Source of the DNA: an uncultured Brevundimonas sp.
GTDB lineage: Bacteria; Pseudomonadota; Alphaproteobacteria; Caulobacterales; Caulobacteraceae
DNA: 59,592 nucleotides
Direction: 5' to 3'
NCBI RefSeq assembly: GCF_937863155.1
Contig: NZ_CALMFB010000073.1
Coordinates: 1 to 59,592, forward strand
The position numbers and the translations under genes were made by a program. The notes below the pieces were generated by a model. The model saw only the letters and a program-made list of their open reading frames with translations. It had not been told where the DNA came from and did no database searches. Below are positions 1 through 11,588 of this stretch, one piece after another. Numbering within the stretch: position 1 is the stretch's first letter; every line of letters starts with the position of its first letter.

Positions 1-1672
<1,672 letters not shown>

Positions 1673-1764
1673 AACGCCGCGACGATAGGCCGGGCGGGCG
1701 GCGGCGTCCAGTCGAGGCGGATACGCGGTTGCAGGCGGGCGCGGCGCGGGTCAAAGCTGCGGAT

Positions 1765-2706
1765 GTGAAACGACAATCCCTGATCATCGACTGCGACCCC
1801 GGCGTGGATGACGCTGTGGCCCTGATGCTGGCGCTGACTGCGCCGACGCTGGACGTGCTGGCCATCACCGCCGTGGGCGGAAACGTGCCCCTGTCGGCTA
1901 CCGGGCGGAACGCCCGCCTGCTGGCCCAGGTGGCGGGCCGGGCGGACGTGCCGGTCTTCGCCGGGGCGGATCGGCCCCTGGTGCGCGAGCAGGCGGGAGC
2001 GGGAGAGTTCCATGGCGCCGAGGGGCTGGGCGACCTGACGCCGTTCGCGCCGGATGCGCCCCTGGCCCCCGGTCATGCAGCCGATGCGATCATCGAGGCG
2101 GTGATGGCGCGGCCCGCGAGATCGGTGGCCCTGGCGGTGATGGGGCCGATGACCAATCTGGCGCTGGCGCTCAGGAAGGCGCCCGATCTGGCGGCGCGGC
2201 TGGGGCCGGTGTCGGTGATGGGCGGGGCGCGGGCCGAGGGCGGCAACATCACGGCGTCCGCAGAGTTCAACATATGGGCCGACCCGGATGCGGCGGCTGA
2301 GGTTCTGGCGTCCGACTGCGACGTGGTGATGTTCGGCCTGGACGCCACCCACCAGGTGCGGGCGACCGAAGACCGGATCGCGGCCATCGAAGCTATCGAC
2401 AGCGAACCGGCCTGCTGGACCGCCGCCATGCTGCGTTTTTCGCAGCGGGTGGAGCGCGAGATCGTCGGCTGGGAGGCGCCGCCGGTGCATGACCCCTGCA
2501 CGGTCGCCTGGCTGCTGCGGCCCGATCTGTTCACCCTGGCGCCCTGTGACATCCGGGTGGAGACGGGGTCGGACCTGACGCGCGGCCATACGGCGGTGGA
2601 GTTCCGGGTGGCGGCGGACCAGGCGCGGCATCGCTGGGCCACGGCGGCGGACGGGGCGGGCGTGTTCGAGCTGATCACCGACACCCTGAGAAAGGCCGCG
2701 GCATGA
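1765..2706 (+). CDS. Nucleoside hydrolase (IunH/RihA family)
   Basis: Hydrolyses the N-glycosidic bond of ribonucleosides to give ribose and free base. The N-terminal IIDCDPGVDDAVALMLAL is the family's calcium-binding DxDxxxDD signature; further marks are AVMGPMTNLALAL, SVMGGA, AEFNIWADPDAA and the late HDPCTVAWLL. I place the start at GTG 1765 (VKRQSLIIDCDPG) because the longer frame runs back through the divergent riboswitch; 313 residues is normal for the family. It overlaps the ribokinase gene by 4 bases, so ribose released here can be phosphorylated by the next product. Exact nucleoside specificity cannot be read. Confidence 0.9.
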   Translation: MKRQSLIIDCDPGVDDAVALMLALTAPTLDVLAITAVGGNVPLSATGRNARLLAQVAGRADVPVFAGADRPLVREQAGAGEFHGAEGLGDLTPFAPDAPLAPGHAADAIIEAVMARPARSVALAVMGPMTNLALALRKAPDLAARLGPVSVMGGARAEGGNITASAEFNIWADPDAAAEVLASDCDVVMFGLDATHQVRATEDRIAAIEAIDSEPACWTAAMLRFSQRVEREIVGWEAPPVHDPCTVAWLLRPDLFTLAPCDIRVETGSDLTRGHTAVEFRVAADQARHRWATAADGAGVFELITDTLRKAAA

Positions 2707-3557
2707 CGGCGATCACCGTGGTCGGCTCGATCAATCTGGACTTCGTGGCCACCGGCCCCAGCCTGCCGGCGCCGGGCGAGACGGTGACCGGCGCCCGTCT
2801 GGCCCGCCATCCGGGGGGCAAGGGGGCCAACCAGGCCCTGGCGGCGCAGAGGCTGGGCGGCGATGTCTGCATGATCGGCCGGGTCGGGCGCGACGCCCTG
2901 GCCGAAGAGGCGCTGGCCTTGTTGCTCGAGGCGGACCTGGACGTGGGCGCGGTGGCGGCGGACGACATGCTGTCCACCGGCGTGGCCCTGATCGCCGTCG
3001 ATCCGGCGGGCGAGAACCAGATCGTGGTCGCGGCCGGGGCGAACCATGCCGTGCGGCCCGAACACCTGCCGCAACGGATCGAGACGCCGCTGATCGTGCA
3101 GCTGGAGCTGCCCCTCGACACGGTCGAGGCGGCGGTTGGTCGGGCGGTCGGCTTCGTCTGCGCCAATCTGGCGCCGGCCGCGCCGGTGTCGGAAATGCTG
3201 CTGCGCCGGGCCGACCTGATCGTGGTCAACGAGACCGAGGCCGCCTTCTATGGCGACGCCCTGCACCATGGCGGCGGCCGGGTGGTGGTGACCAAGGGGG
3301 CCCGGGGCGCGGCGATGTATCTGCGCGGGGTCGAACAGGCCTGGGCGACGCCGCCCCAGGTCACGGCCCTGGACGCCACCGGGGCGGGCGACTGCTTCGT
3401 CGGCGCCATCACCGTGGCCCTGCTGGAAGGGATGGCGCCGGACCAGGCCCTGCGGTTCGCCTGTGCGGCGGGCGCCCTGGCGGCGACGCGGCCGGGGGCG
3501 CAGACGTCGCTGCCGACCCGTGACGAGGTCGACCAAATCTTGAGGAGCGGAACATGA
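2703..3557 (+). CDS. rbsK: Ribokinase (PfkB carbohydrate kinase)
   Basis: Phosphorylates ribose to ribose 5-phosphate. The 284-residue protein opens with [11 protein letters not shown] and has [16 protein letters not shown] (PfkB signature 1) and [12 protein letters not shown] near the C-terminus (PfkB signature 2, catalytic Asp in GAGD). The ATG overlaps the stop of the nucleoside hydrolase (ATGA), and its own stop overlaps the next gene, so the three are translationally coupled. The pairing supports nucleoside-ribose salvage. A related sugar kinase cannot be excluded from sequence alone. Confidence 0.88.
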   Translation: MTAITVVGSINLDFVATGPSLPAPGETVTGARLARHPGGKGANQALAAQRLGGDVCMIGRVGRDALAEEALALLLEADLDVGAVAADDMLSTGVALIAVDPAGENQIVVAAGANHAVRPEHLPQRIETPLIVQLELPLDTVEAAVGRAVGFVCANLAPAAPVSEMLLRRADLIVVNETEAAFYGDALHHGGGRVVVTKGARGAAMYLRGVEQAWATPPQVTALDATGAGDCFVGAITVALLEGMAPDQALRFACAAGALAATRPGAQTSLPTRDEVDQILRSGT

Positions 3558-5500
3558 GCCACCACCCCGAGCGCCTGGTCTATCCGGTGATGCCGGATGT
3601 CGCCGCCCGCGCCCACATGGACCGCCCCGCCTATGAGGCCGCGCGCGAGGCGGCGCGGAAGGACCCCGACGCCTTCTGGGCGGAAAAGGCCGCGCGTCTG
3701 GACTGGATCAAGCCGCCGACCCAGATCAAGGACGTGTCCTTCCACGCCGAGGATTTCCGCATCCGCTGGTTCGGCGACGGGGTGCTGAACGTCAGCGTCA
3801 ACTGCATCGACCGGCACCTGGCCGAGCGGCGCGACCAGACGGCCATCGTCTGGGAAGGCGACGACCCGTCCGAATCGCGCACCATCACCTATGGCGAACT
3901 GCACGGCGCCGTGTGCCGCATGGCCAATGTGCTGAAGGCCCATGGGGTCGAAAAGGGCGACCGCGTCACCCTGTATCTGCCGATGATCCCCGAGGCCGCC
4001 TACGCCATGCTGGCCTGCGCCCGGATCGGCGCGGTGCATTCGGTGGTGTTCGGCGGCTTTTCGCCCGACAGCCTGGCCGGGCGGATCGAGGACTGCGGAT
4101 CGACGGTCGTCATCACCGCCGACGAGGGGCTACGCGGCGGCAAGACCGTGCCGCTGAAAGCCAATGTCGATGCGGCGCTGAAGAAGGTGTCGGGCGTGAC
4201 CTCGGTGCTGGTCATCAAGCGCACCGGCGCCGCCGTGCCGATGGATGCCGACCGGGACTACGACTATGCGCTGGAGGCCGCGCGGGTCGGCGCCGACTGT
4301 CCGCCCGAGCCGATGGGGGCCGAAGACCCGCTGTTCATCCTCTACACCTCCGGCTCGACCGGAAAGCCCAAGGGGGTGCTGCACACCACCGGCGGATACC
4401 TGTTCTGGGCCGCCTGGACGCATGAGATCGTCTTCGACCACCGTCCGGGCGAACTGTTCTGGTGCACGGCCGATGTGGGCTGGGTCACCGGCCACAGCTA
4501 CGTCGTCTATGGCCCGCTGGCCAATGGCGGGGCGACCCTGATGTTCGAGGGCGTGCCCAACTATCCCGACGTCAGCCGCTTCTGGCGGGTAGTGGACAAG
4601 CACAAGGTCGACGTCTTCTACACCGCCCCCACGGCCCTGCGCGCCCTGATGCGCGAAGGCGACGAACCGGTGAAGGCCGCCAGCCGCAAATCCCTGCGCC
4701 TCTTGGGCACGGTGGGCGAGCCGATCAATCCCGAAGCCTGGCGCTGGTATCACGAGGTGGTGGGCGAAGACCGCCTGCCCATCGTCGACACCTGGTGGCA
4801 GACTGAAACCGGCGGCATCCTGGTGTCGCCCCTGCCCGGCGCGACCGACCTGAAGCCGGGGTCGGCGACCAAGCCCCTGCCGGGGGTCGAGCTGGAGATC
4901 GTGGACGCCGAGGGCGCGCCCCTGACCGGCGCCGTCTCGGGCAATCTGTGCATCACCGACAGCTGGCCGGGCCAGATGCGCTCGGTCTATGGCGACCCCC
5001 AGCGCTTCTTCGACACCTATTTCAGCACCTATCCGGGCAAGTATTTCACCGGCGACGGCTGCCGCCGCGATGAGGACGGATACTATTGGATCACCGGCCG
5101 GGTGGACGACGTGATCAATGTCTCGGGTCACCGGATGGGCACGGCCGAGATCGAGAGCGCCCTGGTGCTGCATGACGCGGTGTCCGAGGCGGCGGTGGTC
5201 GGCTTCCCCCACGACATCAAGGGCCAGGGCATCTACGCCTATGTCACCCTGGCGGCCGGGATCGAACCCGGCGACGCCCTGAAGACCGAACTGGTCAAGC
5301 ACGTCCGGGCCGAGATCGGGCCGATCGCCGCGCCCGACGTCATCCAGTGGGCGCCGGGCCTGCCCAAGACCCGGTCGGGCAAGATCATGCGGCGGATCTT
5401 GAGAAAGATCGCCGAGAACGAGCTGGGCGCCCTGGGCGACACCTCGACCCTGGCCGATCCGTCGGTGGTGGATGATCTGGTGAAGAACCGGGCGGGCTGA
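3554..5500 (+). CDS. acs: Acetyl-CoA synthetase (acetate-CoA ligase)
   Basis: Activates acetate to acetyl-CoA through acetyl-AMP. The 648-residue length is standard. Visible motifs: [18 protein letters not shown] (AMP-binding P-loop), [30 protein letters not shown] with [11 protein letters not shown], and the C-terminal [10 protein letters not shown] whose second Lys is the catalytic and acetylatable residue. It overlaps ribokinase by 4 bases, although acetate activation has no obvious link to ribose salvage; co-transcription is inferred from overlap only. Confidence 0.96.
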   Translation: MSHHPERLVYPVMPDVAARAHMDRPAYEAAREAARKDPDAFWAEKAARLDWIKPPTQIKDVSFHAEDFRIRWFGDGVLNVSVNCIDRHLAERRDQTAIVWEGDDPSESRTITYGELHGAVCRMANVLKAHGVEKGDRVTLYLPMIPEAAYAMLACARIGAVHSVVFGGFSPDSLAGRIEDCGSTVVITADEGLRGGKTVPLKANVDAALKKVSGVTSVLVIKRTGAAVPMDADRDYDYALEAARVGADCPPEPMGAEDPLFILYTSGSTGKPKGVLHTTGGYLFWAAWTHEIVFDHRPGELFWCTADVGWVTGHSYVVYGPLANGGATLMFEGVPNYPDVSRFWRVVDKHKVDVFYTAPTALRALMREGDEPVKAASRKSLRLLGTVGEPINPEAWRWYHEVVGEDRLPIVDTWWQTETGGILVSPLPGATDLKPGSATKPLPGVELEIVDAEGAPLTGAVSGNLCITDSWPGQMRSVYGDPQRFFDTYFSTYPGKYFTGDGCRRDEDGYYWITGRVDDVINVSGHRMGTAEIESALVLHDAVSEAAVVGFPHDIKGQGIYAYVTLAAGIEPGDALKTELVKHVRAEIGPIAAPDVIQWAPGLPKTRSGKIMRRILRKIAENELGALGDTSTLADPSVVDDLVKNRAG

Positions 5501-5509
5501 ACCCGGGTC

Positions 5510-6547
5510 TCAGCCGCCGTCGAACAGGTCGCCGGCCTGCGGCGGCGCCTTGGGCGGTTCCGCCAGGCCCAGGTGGGCATAGGCGCGGGCGCAGGCCATG
5601 CGGCCCCTGGGGGTCCGCTGGATGAAGCCCTGTTGCAGCAGATAGGGTTCGATCACATCTTCGACCGCATCGCGCGCCTCGGCGATCGCGGCGGCCAGGG
5701 TGTCCATGCCGACCGGCCCGCCGCCGTAGTTCTCGATCAGCGCCTTCAGGAAACGGCGGTCCAGGCTGTCCAGTCCCGCCTCGTCCACCTCCAGCCGGCT
5801 CAACGCCCGCGCCGCCGCCAGCCGGTCGATGACCGCCGCCCCCTCGGCGTCCGCGAAGTCGCGCACCCGGCGCAACAGCCGCCCGGCCACTCGCGGCGTG
5901 CCGCGCGACCGCCGCGCGATTTCCAGCGCCCCGTCCTCGCTCAGGGCCGCGCCCATCTTGCGCCCGGTTCCCATCACCACCTTTGTCAGGTCGTCGGCCG
6001 AATAGAATTCCAGCCTCAGCGGAATGCCGAACCGGTCCCGCAACGGCGTGGCCAGCAGGCCCGCGCGCGTCGTCGCCCCCACCAGGGTGAAGGGCGCCAG
6101 GTCGATGCGCACCGACCGCGCCGACGGCCCCTCGCCGATGATGAGGTCCAGCACATGGTCTTCCATGGCCGGATACAGGATCTCCTCGACCGCCGGGGCC
6201 AGGCGGTGGATCTCGTCGATGAACAGGACGTCGCGCGGCTCAAGGTTCGTCAAGATCGCCGCCAGGTCGCCCGCCTTGGCCAGGATCGGGCCGGAAGTCG
6301 CCCGGAAACCGACGCCCAGTTCCCGCGCCGTGATCTGGGCTAGGGTCGTCTTGCCCAGGCCGGGCGGCCCGAACAGCAACAGGTGATCCAGCGCCTCGCC
6401 CCGCTTGCGCGCCGCCTCGATGAAGACCTTCAGATTGGCCTTGGCCTGCGGCTGGCCGACGAATTCGTCCAGCGTCTGCGGACGCAGGGCGCGGTCATAG
6501 GCCTCGCCGGGCGCGGCGGCGCCGGAGATGATGCGCTCGTCGCTCAC
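5510..6547 (-). CDS. ruvB: Holliday junction DNA helicase RuvB
   Basis: AAA+ motor of the RuvABC branch-migration complex. The 345-residue protein has the Walker [17 protein letters not shown], Walker [11 protein letters not shown], sensor 1 [11 protein letters not shown] with the arginine finger PLRDRFG, and a C-terminal winged helix ending around [14 protein letters not shown]. Third gene of a ruvC-ruvA-ruvB operon, overlapping ruvA by 4 bases. Its stop lies 9 bases from the convergent acs stop. Confidence 0.98.
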   Translation of the reverse strand: MSDERIISGAAAPGEAYDRALRPQTLDEFVGQPQAKANLKVFIEAARKRGEALDHLLLFGPPGLGKTTLAQITARELGVGFRATSGPILAKAGDLAAILTNLEPRDVLFIDEIHRLAPAVEEILYPAMEDHVLDLIIGEGPSARSVRIDLAPFTLVGATTRAGLLATPLRDRFGIPLRLEFYSADDLTKVVMGTGRKMGAALSEDGALEIARRSRGTPRVAGRLLRRVRDFADAEGAAVIDRLAAARALSRLEVDEAGLDSLDRRFLKALIENYGGGPVGMDTLAAAIAEARDAVEDVIEPYLLQQGFIQRTPRGRMACARAYAHLGLAEPPKAPPQAGDLFDGG

Positions 6548-7161
6548 CGCCCCAGCTCCTGCAGGGCCGTCTTGATCACCGCCGACAGCTCGGCGTCTTC
6601 ACCCAGACGAAGGATGGCCTGATCGACGGCCCGGCGCGCATTGACCTCGGCCATGCCCAGACCCAGCAGGGCCGACACCGCTTCGCCCGTCAGGCTGGGC
6701 GTCGCGGCAGGCGCCGAAGCCTGCACCCCCGGCGCCGACGGCGTGAACGACGGATCGCCCAGCGGCTTGCCTTTCAGTTCCGTGACGATCCTCAGGGCCA
6801 GTTTCGGCCCGACGCCGTTGGCGCGGGCCACCGCCGCCTTGTCCTCGCGCGCCACGGCGGCGGCCAATTCGCCGGGGGGCAGCACGTCCAGCACGCTCAA
6901 GGCCGCCTTGGGGCCGACGCCCTGAATCCCGGTCAGGGTGGTGAAGGCGCGGCGGTCGTCGCGCGTCAGGAAGCCATACAGGCGCGGCCCGTTCTCCTGG
7001 CTCCAGTTCGTCTCGACATGCAGGGTCGCCTCGTCGCCGGGCGCCGGCAGCCGCTGGAGCGTTCGCGCCCCACAGGCCACCACATAGCCCACGCCGGCGC
7101 AGTCGATGACACAGTGGTCCGGCTCGACCTCGGCCAGCACGCCGCGCAGCCGCCCGATCAT
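6544..7161 (-). CDS. ruvA: Holliday junction DNA helicase subunit RuvA
   Basis: Binds four-way junctions and loads RuvB. Starts [28 protein letters not shown] (OB domain), followed by the two helix-hairpin-helix units around [14 protein letters not shown] and [17 protein letters not shown], a Pro/Ala-rich linker (about residues 135-155) and the C-terminal RuvB-binding domain [20 protein letters not shown]. The ATG at 7161 overlaps the ruvC stop; a longer frame upstream is only ruvC out of frame. 205 residues. Confidence 0.97.
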   Translation of the reverse strand: MIGRLRGVLAEVEPDHCVIDCAGVGYVVACGARTLQRLPAPGDEATLHVETNWSQENGPRLYGFLTRDDRRAFTTLTGIQGVGPKAALSVLDVLPPGELAAAVAREDKAAVARANGVGPKLALRIVTELKGKPLGDPSFTPSAPGVQASAPAATPSLTGEAVSALLGLGMAEVNARRAVDQAILRLGEDAELSAVIKTALQELGR

Positions 7162-7658
7162 GCCGCCACCCGGTGCAGCCGGCGCAGGTGCGCATGGGTG
7201 ATGGCCACGGCCAGGGCGTCGGCGGCGTCGGCCTTCACCTCTCCGGCGGCGGGCAGCAGGCGGCGGATCATGAAGGCGATCTGGGCCTTGTCGGCGTGGC
7301 CGGCGCCGACCACGGCCTTCTTGATCAGGGTGGGGGCGTATTCGGCGACCGACAGGCCGCACCGGGCGGGCGCCAGCATCACCGCCCCGCGCGCCTGGCC
7401 CAGTTTCAGGGTCGAGGCCGGGTTCACATTGACGAAAACCTCTTCGATCGCCGCCTCGTCACAGCCGTGGTCGGCGCAGATCGCGGACACCGCCTCCATC
7501 AGATGCAGCAGGCGTTCAGCCAGAGGCGCGGCCTCGGGCGGGGCCACGACGCCGTGCGCGATCCAGCGCAGGCGCGATCCCTCGGCCACGATCACGCCCC
7601 AGCCGGTGCGCCGCAGACCGGGGTCCAGTCCCAGTATTCGAGTCGGTTCGTTCGCCAT
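7158..7658 (-). CDS. ruvC: Crossover junction endodeoxyribonuclease RuvC
   Basis: Resolves Holliday junctions with a RNase H-like fold. [15 protein letters not shown] carries the first catalytic Asp; [23 protein letters not shown] carries the Glu and DNA-binding loop; the C-terminal [16 protein letters not shown] supplies the last acidic residues. 166 residues is normal. First gene of ruvCAB; the 56-base gap to the mgtC-like gene on the same strand should hold the operon promoter. Confidence 0.97.
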   Translation of the reverse strand: MANEPTRILGLDPGLRRTGWGVIVAEGSRLRWIAHGVVAPPEAAPLAERLLHLMEAVSAICADHGCDEAAIEEVFVNVNPASTLKLGQARGAVMLAPARCGLSVAEYAPTLIKKAVVGAGHADKAQIAFMIRRLLPAAGEVKADAADALAVAITHAHLRRLHRVAA

Positions 7659-7714
7659 CCGTTCCAGTCATGCCGCAAACAGGGTTTACGGACAATGACC
7701 GACTTGGCCGCGTC

Positions 7715-8407
7715 CTATTCGTCGCGGGGCGCCAGGGCGAACCCCCTCAGTCCCGGCTCGGCCGCCAGACGGTCGGCCAGGGCGTCGCTGTCCATGGGCA
7801 CCGGACCCCGCGCCTTGATATGGTGTTCGTGGATCGCGCCATCCGCGCTGACGACATGGCCGATGCGCAGGGTCCGCAGGCGATATTGGGCCAGGAGATC
7901 GCGCACGGTCGCCTCGCGCGGGACGGCGTCCCGGCTCCACCGCAAGGTGATGTCCGTCAGGGCGCGGCTGGGAATCCGCGCGTCCAGCAGACGCAACAGC
8001 GCAAGGGCCACAAGGGTGGCCCCGACAGACAGCATCGCCAGCTGAAACATGCCCGCCCCGAACAGCAGGCCAATGGCCGAAGTCGTCCACAAAGACGCCG
8101 CTGTCGTCAGGCCATGGACCGAAAACCCCTCGCGGAAGATCACACCGGCGCACAGGAAGCCGATCCCGGTCAGGATCCCGTGCGGCATCCGCGTCGGATC
8201 GATCAGCACCGTCTGGCCGGGCAGGGCCAGGAAACTCCATTCGTTCTGATGCATCGCGGCCAGCATCAGGACGCAGGCGGTCAGGCAGACCAAAATATGG
8301 GTTCGGAACCCGGCCTGATGTCCGTTGTAACTGCGTTCGGCCCCGATCAGACCGCCGGCGGCCATGGCCGCGACGATGGGGAGGAGCAGGGTCAGATCGA
8401 TCTGCAA
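7715..8407 (-). CDS. MgtC/SapB family membrane protein
   Basis: Integral membrane protein of the MgtC/SapB family, associated in other bacteria with low magnesium, acid stress or F-ATPase modulation. TLLLPIVAAMAAGGLIGAERSYNGHQAGFRTHILVC gives TM1 and the GxExxxxxxxAGxRT signature; DPTRMPHGILTGIGFLCAGVI is the second conserved block; later hydrophobic segments end near residue 155, followed by an ACT-like soluble tail. The start is a TTG at 8407 (LQIDLTLLL) with GGAG about 9 bases upstream; 230 residues. Role here is not evident. Confidence 0.9.
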   Translation of the reverse strand: MQIDLTLLLPIVAAMAAGGLIGAERSYNGHQAGFRTHILVCLTACVLMLAAMHQNEWSFLALPGQTVLIDPTRMPHGILTGIGFLCAGVIFREGFSVHGLTTAASLWTTSAIGLLFGAGMFQLAMLSVGATLVALALLRLLDARIPSRALTDITLRWSRDAVPREATVRDLLAQYRLRTLRIGHVVSADGAIHEHHIKARGPVPMDSDALADRLAAEPGLRGFALAPRDE

Positions 8408-8485
8408 ATTTTTTACTCCGTAAACTGACTGATCTGACCTTAGGGCCCAATGCGGCCGTCCGGCAAGTCGTCGGCTAAGGAGCGA

Positions 8486-8962
8486 TCAGAGCGGCAGGGC
8501 CGAGCGTTTGACCACCGTGCGCATGGCCACGCTGGACGACACGCGGGTGACGCCGGGCAGGCGGGTCAGTTCGCGGGCGTGGATACGCTCCAGATCATCG
8601 ACGTCGCGCACCACCAGCCGCAGCAGATAGTCGCTGGCGCCGGTCATCAGATAGCATTCCACCACCTCGGGCACCCCGGCCACGGCGGCCTCGAAGGCGG
8701 TCAGCGCACTCTCAGCTTGAGACGACAGGGTCACGGTTACGAAGACGCTGATCGGCAGGCCGACGGCCCGTTCGTTGACCACGGCGGCGTAGCGGCTGAT
8801 GACCCCCTCAGCCTCCAACGCCCGCAGGCGACGCAGACAGGCGCTTTCCGACAGGTTCACCATCCGCGCCAGATCGGCGTTGGTCATGCGCCCGTCGTTC
8901 TGAAGCGCGCGCAGCATGCGGCGGTCGATGTCATCCAGGGTGACGGCGGAAACGGTCTTCAT
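8486..8962 (-). CDS. Lrp/AsnC family transcriptional regulator, probably of alanine dehydrogenase
   Basis: 158-residue DNA-binding regulator. N-terminal HTH: LDDIDRRMLRALQNDGRMTNADLARMVNLSESACLRRLRALEAEGVISRYAAVV; C-terminal RAM/ACT ligand domain with VECYLMTGASDYLLRLVVRDVDDLERI. I take the ATG at 8962 (MKTVSAVTLDD), since HTH spacing from the N-terminus then matches the family. It lies divergent from ald across 146 bases, an arrangement widely seen for the alanine-responsive AldR/Lrp activator, so control of ald is a strong inference. Confidence 0.93.
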   Translation of the reverse strand: MKTVSAVTLDDIDRRMLRALQNDGRMTNADLARMVNLSESACLRRLRALEAEGVISRYAAVVNERAVGLPISVFVTVTLSSQAESALTAFEAAVAGVPEVVECYLMTGASDYLLRLVVRDVDDLERIHARELTRLPGVTRVSSSVAMRTVVKRSALPL

Positions 8963-9108
8963 GAGCGGTCTTCTTCGCAGAAGCTGCGACTTTATGCCGA
9001 TCATGCACTGAAAAGAACAGGAACATGCGCGGCCCGGGCCGCTAGAGTGCGCGCCGAACGCATCCGGCCGCCAGAGTCGGAGCGCCCTTCAATAGGTCAG
9101 GAAACCCC
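8963..9108. promoter_or_regulatory. Divergent lrp-like / ald control region with small dyads
   Basis: This gap must contain the promoters for both divergent genes. It holds a dyad CTTCT-TCGC-AGAAG at 8970-8983 that overlaps a second one, GCAG-AAG-CTGC at 8977-8987, close to the start of the regulator; such short imperfect dyads are typical of Lrp-family sites. No clear -35/-10 pair can be assigned by eye. Confidence 0.45.
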
Positions 9109-10227
9109 ATGCGCGTCGGCGTCCCCAAGGAAATCAAGAAGAACGAACACCGCATCGGCCTGACGCCGACGGCGGTGCGTGAATATGTGGCCCACGGCCA
9201 TACGGTTTCGATCCAGTCGGGCGCCGGCCTGGGCGCCGGTTTCACCGATCAGGACTACACCCGCGCGGGCGCTTCCCTGGTGGCGACCGCGGCCGAGATC
9301 TTCGCCAACAGCGACATGATCGTGAAGGTCAAGGAGCCGCAGAAGGTCGAATGGGAGATGCTGCGCGAAGACCAGATCCTGTTCACCTATCTGCACCTAG
9401 CGCCGGACCCGGAACAGACGCGCGGCCTGATCGCGTCCAAATGCGCCGCCATCGCCTATGAGACGGTGACCGACGCCAAGGGCGGCCTGCCTCTGCTGGC
9501 GCCCATGTCGGAAGTGGCCGGGCGCATCGCCGTGTTCTCGGCCGCCGAGACCCTGTTGAAGCACAACGGCGGCATGGGCCTGTTGTTCTGCGGCGTGCCG
9601 GGCGTGGCGCCTGCGCGGGTGCTGGTGCTGGGCGGGGGCGTGGTGGGGCTGAACGCCGCGCGCATGGCCGCCGGCCTGGGCGCCGAGGTGGTGGTGATGG
9701 AACGCTCCATCCCCCGCATGGCCTATATCGACGAAGTGACGGGCGGCCGGGTGGTCACCCGCTATTCGTCCATCGGCGCCATCGAGGAAGAACTGGTCAA
9801 GGCCGATGTCATCATCGGCGCGGTTCTGGTGCCGGGGGCCGAGGCGCCCAAGCTGATCAAGCGCGACCACCTGAAGCAGATGAAGCCCGGCTCGGTGCTG
9901 GTCGACGTCGCCATCGACCAGGGCGGCTGTTTCGAGACGTCCAGGGCCACCACCCACGAAGATCCGACCTTCGTGGTCGACGGCGTGGTCCATTACTGCG
10001 TGGCCAACATGCCCGGCGCCGCCCCGCGCACCAGTTCAGAGGCGCTGAACAACGCCACCCTGCCGTTCGGCCTGGCCCTGGCGGATCATGGCTTGGAGGC
10101 GCTGAAGCAGAACCCGCACCTGGCGCGCGGTCTGAATGTGCTGAAGGGCGAGATCACCTATCCCGCGGTGGCCGAAGCGATGGACCTGCCCTGGTCCGAC
10201 CCCTTCGGCGTCTGGGCCCACGGCTAG
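9109..10227 (+). CDS. ald: Alanine dehydrogenase
   Basis: NAD-dependent reversible oxidative deamination of L-alanine to pyruvate. 372 residues starting MRVGVPKEIKKNEHRIGLTP, the family N-terminus with the substrate Arg/Lys. The NAD-binding Rossmann fold is ARVLVLGGGVVGLNAARMA; VKVKEPQ, FTYLHLAPD and DVAIDQGGCFE are further signatures; TSSEALNNATLPF is near the C-terminus. The product stop overlaps the convergent hypothetical gene by 4 bases. Divergent Lrp regulator supports alanine induction. Confidence 0.97.
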   Translation: MRVGVPKEIKKNEHRIGLTPTAVREYVAHGHTVSIQSGAGLGAGFTDQDYTRAGASLVATAAEIFANSDMIVKVKEPQKVEWEMLREDQILFTYLHLAPDPEQTRGLIASKCAAIAYETVTDAKGGLPLLAPMSEVAGRIAVFSAAETLLKHNGGMGLLFCGVPGVAPARVLVLGGGVVGLNAARMAAGLGAEVVVMERSIPRMAYIDEVTGGRVVTRYSSIGAIEEELVKADVIIGAVLVPGAEAPKLIKRDHLKQMKPGSVLVDVAIDQGGCFETSRATTHEDPTFVVDGVVHYCVANMPGAAPRTSSEALNNATLPFGLALADHGLEALKQNPHLARGLNVLKGEITYPAVAEAMDLPWSDPFGVWAHG

Positions 10228-11006
10228 ATCGTAACCGTGGCCGGGGTCGTCTGCGGCGGCTCCGGCATGCCGGTCGGCGCCAGGTCGATGGCGCGCTCCA
10301 GTTCGGCCAGTTCGCGGTCGGCGGCCTTCCAGTCGTCTTTCGACGGCGCCTTGGGGTGGGCCCAGTCGGCCCTGATCTTGTCGCGCGCCAACTTGATGTC
10401 GCCCAGCGCCAGCTTGACCTGTTCGAAGAAGCCCATGTCTGCGAAGGCCGCGCCGACCACGGCCTCCAGACGGTCTGCGGCGCCGTCGGCGTCCTGGGCC
10501 ATGCCGGCGGCGGCGGCATAGGTCGCCTGGGCGCGCCGGGCCTCGGCGTCGATCGGGGCCGGGGTTTCATCGGTCGGCGTCACGCCCGGATCGGCCGGGA
10601 CGCCCTGGGCGGCGAAGTCGGCGGCGTCGCGCGCCTGTTCCGCATCGCGCATGGCCATCTTCATTTCGCCGTTGGTGGGGTTGCGGCCCCCGGCATCGAC
10701 GAATTCCTGGACCGCCGCGCGCAGTTCCTTGGCGAACTGGGCGGTCATCTTCAGCGCGGCCCGGGGGTCGATCTTCACCATCAGCTTCAGCGCATTCATG
10801 CGCTCGCGCACGGCCTGGACCTTTTTGGCGGCCATGTCCTTGGCCTGGGCCTTTCGCGCATCCTGGGTCTGGGCCAGCGACGGCAGGGGCAGCAACGGCA
10901 GGGGTTGGCCCGATTTCTCGTCCCGCAACGGGCGGGGCGCGGCGTCGCGGACGGAGGTGCGCGAAGGCTGAAGCGGCGTGGCCGCCAAGGTCTGGATCGC
11001 GATCAT
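10224..11006 (-). CDS. Hypothetical protein, Ala-rich helical
   Basis: 260 residues, not recognised. The N-terminal 45 residues are Pro/Arg-rich and low complexity; residues about 48-125 (DARKAQAKDMAAKKVQAVRE and onward) look like continuous charged helices, with a second helical segment near residues 190-245 (ELAELERAIDL). No signal peptide or membrane span is apparent. The coding frame has normal third-position GC and neighbours on both sides end or start cleanly around it, so I regard it as a real gene. Function unknown. Confidence 0.72.
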   Translation of the reverse strand: MIAIQTLAATPLQPSRTSVRDAAPRPLRDEKSGQPLPLLPLPSLAQTQDARKAQAKDMAAKKVQAVRERMNALKLMVKIDPRAALKMTAQFAKELRAAVQEFVDAGGRNPTNGEMKMAMRDAEQARDAADFAAQGVPADPGVTPTDETPAPIDAEARRAQATYAAAAGMAQDADGAADRLEAVVGAAFADMGFFEQVKLALGDIKLARDKIRADWAHPKAPSKDDWKAADRELAELERAIDLAPTGMPEPPQTTPATVTI

Positions 11007-11059
11007 TCTGATCTTCCGTGGTTCGGCGATCAGGCTAGGGCGGCAGGCTTTCGATCCGC

Positions 11060-11542
11060 TTAAGCCTGGGGCCGGGCGCCCAACAGACCGCCCAGGCCGG
11101 GCACGGTCTCGATGGCCTGGCCCAGGACGTCCCGGCCGGTCGCCGCTTCCAGCGCCTGTCGCGCGGCGGGCAGGAGGCGTTTCAGCGCATCGCTGGACAC
11201 GCCCTGCTTCTTCATCCGGTCCAGCGCGCCCATGGCGTCGGCCATGGCCTGGCCCGAGACGCCGCCGGCGCTTTTCAACACCCCGCCGAACAGACCACCG
11301 CCGGCGGTGGGCTTCGCCTCGTCCGAACGGGCCAGCAGCTCGGCGCCTTCCACGGCGTCATACAGGGGCTGAAGCGCAGCCGGCTGTGCATGTTTGTGCA
11401 GCAGGCCCAGAGCGGCGGACATGGCGGCCCAGGCGTGGGCGGGGTCCAGCCCGGCCGTCTCGGCGGCCTTTTCGACCCATTCGGACATCGACAGCGGGCG
11501 GGCGGGTTGGGCGTAGGGTCGGGGATAGGCGATTTCGGTCAT
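11060..11542 (-). CDS. Hypothetical protein, DUF2780-like
   Basis: 160 residues. Layout is an N-terminal helical part (MSEWVEKAAETAGLDPAHAWAAM), a Gly-rich joint (AGGGLFGGVLKSAGG) and a C-terminal region ending LGQAIETVPGLGGLLG. The Gly-rich turn followed by an amphipathic helix and a hydrophobic PGLGGLLG tail recalls DUF2780/DUF2267-type proteins, but this is a weak resemblance. It is transcribed away from the acyltransferase gene. Function unknown. Confidence 0.68.
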   Translation of the reverse strand: MTEIAYPRPYAQPARPLSMSEWVEKAAETAGLDPAHAWAAMSAALGLLHKHAQPAALQPLYDAVEGAELLARSDEAKPTAGGGLFGGVLKSAGGVSGQAMADAMGALDRMKKQGVSSDALKRLLPAARQALEAATGRDVLGQAIETVPGLGGLLGARPQA

Positions 11543-11588
11543 TCGCCGCCTTAACGCGAAAAAAAGTCATCCGATCCATGGTGCGATC

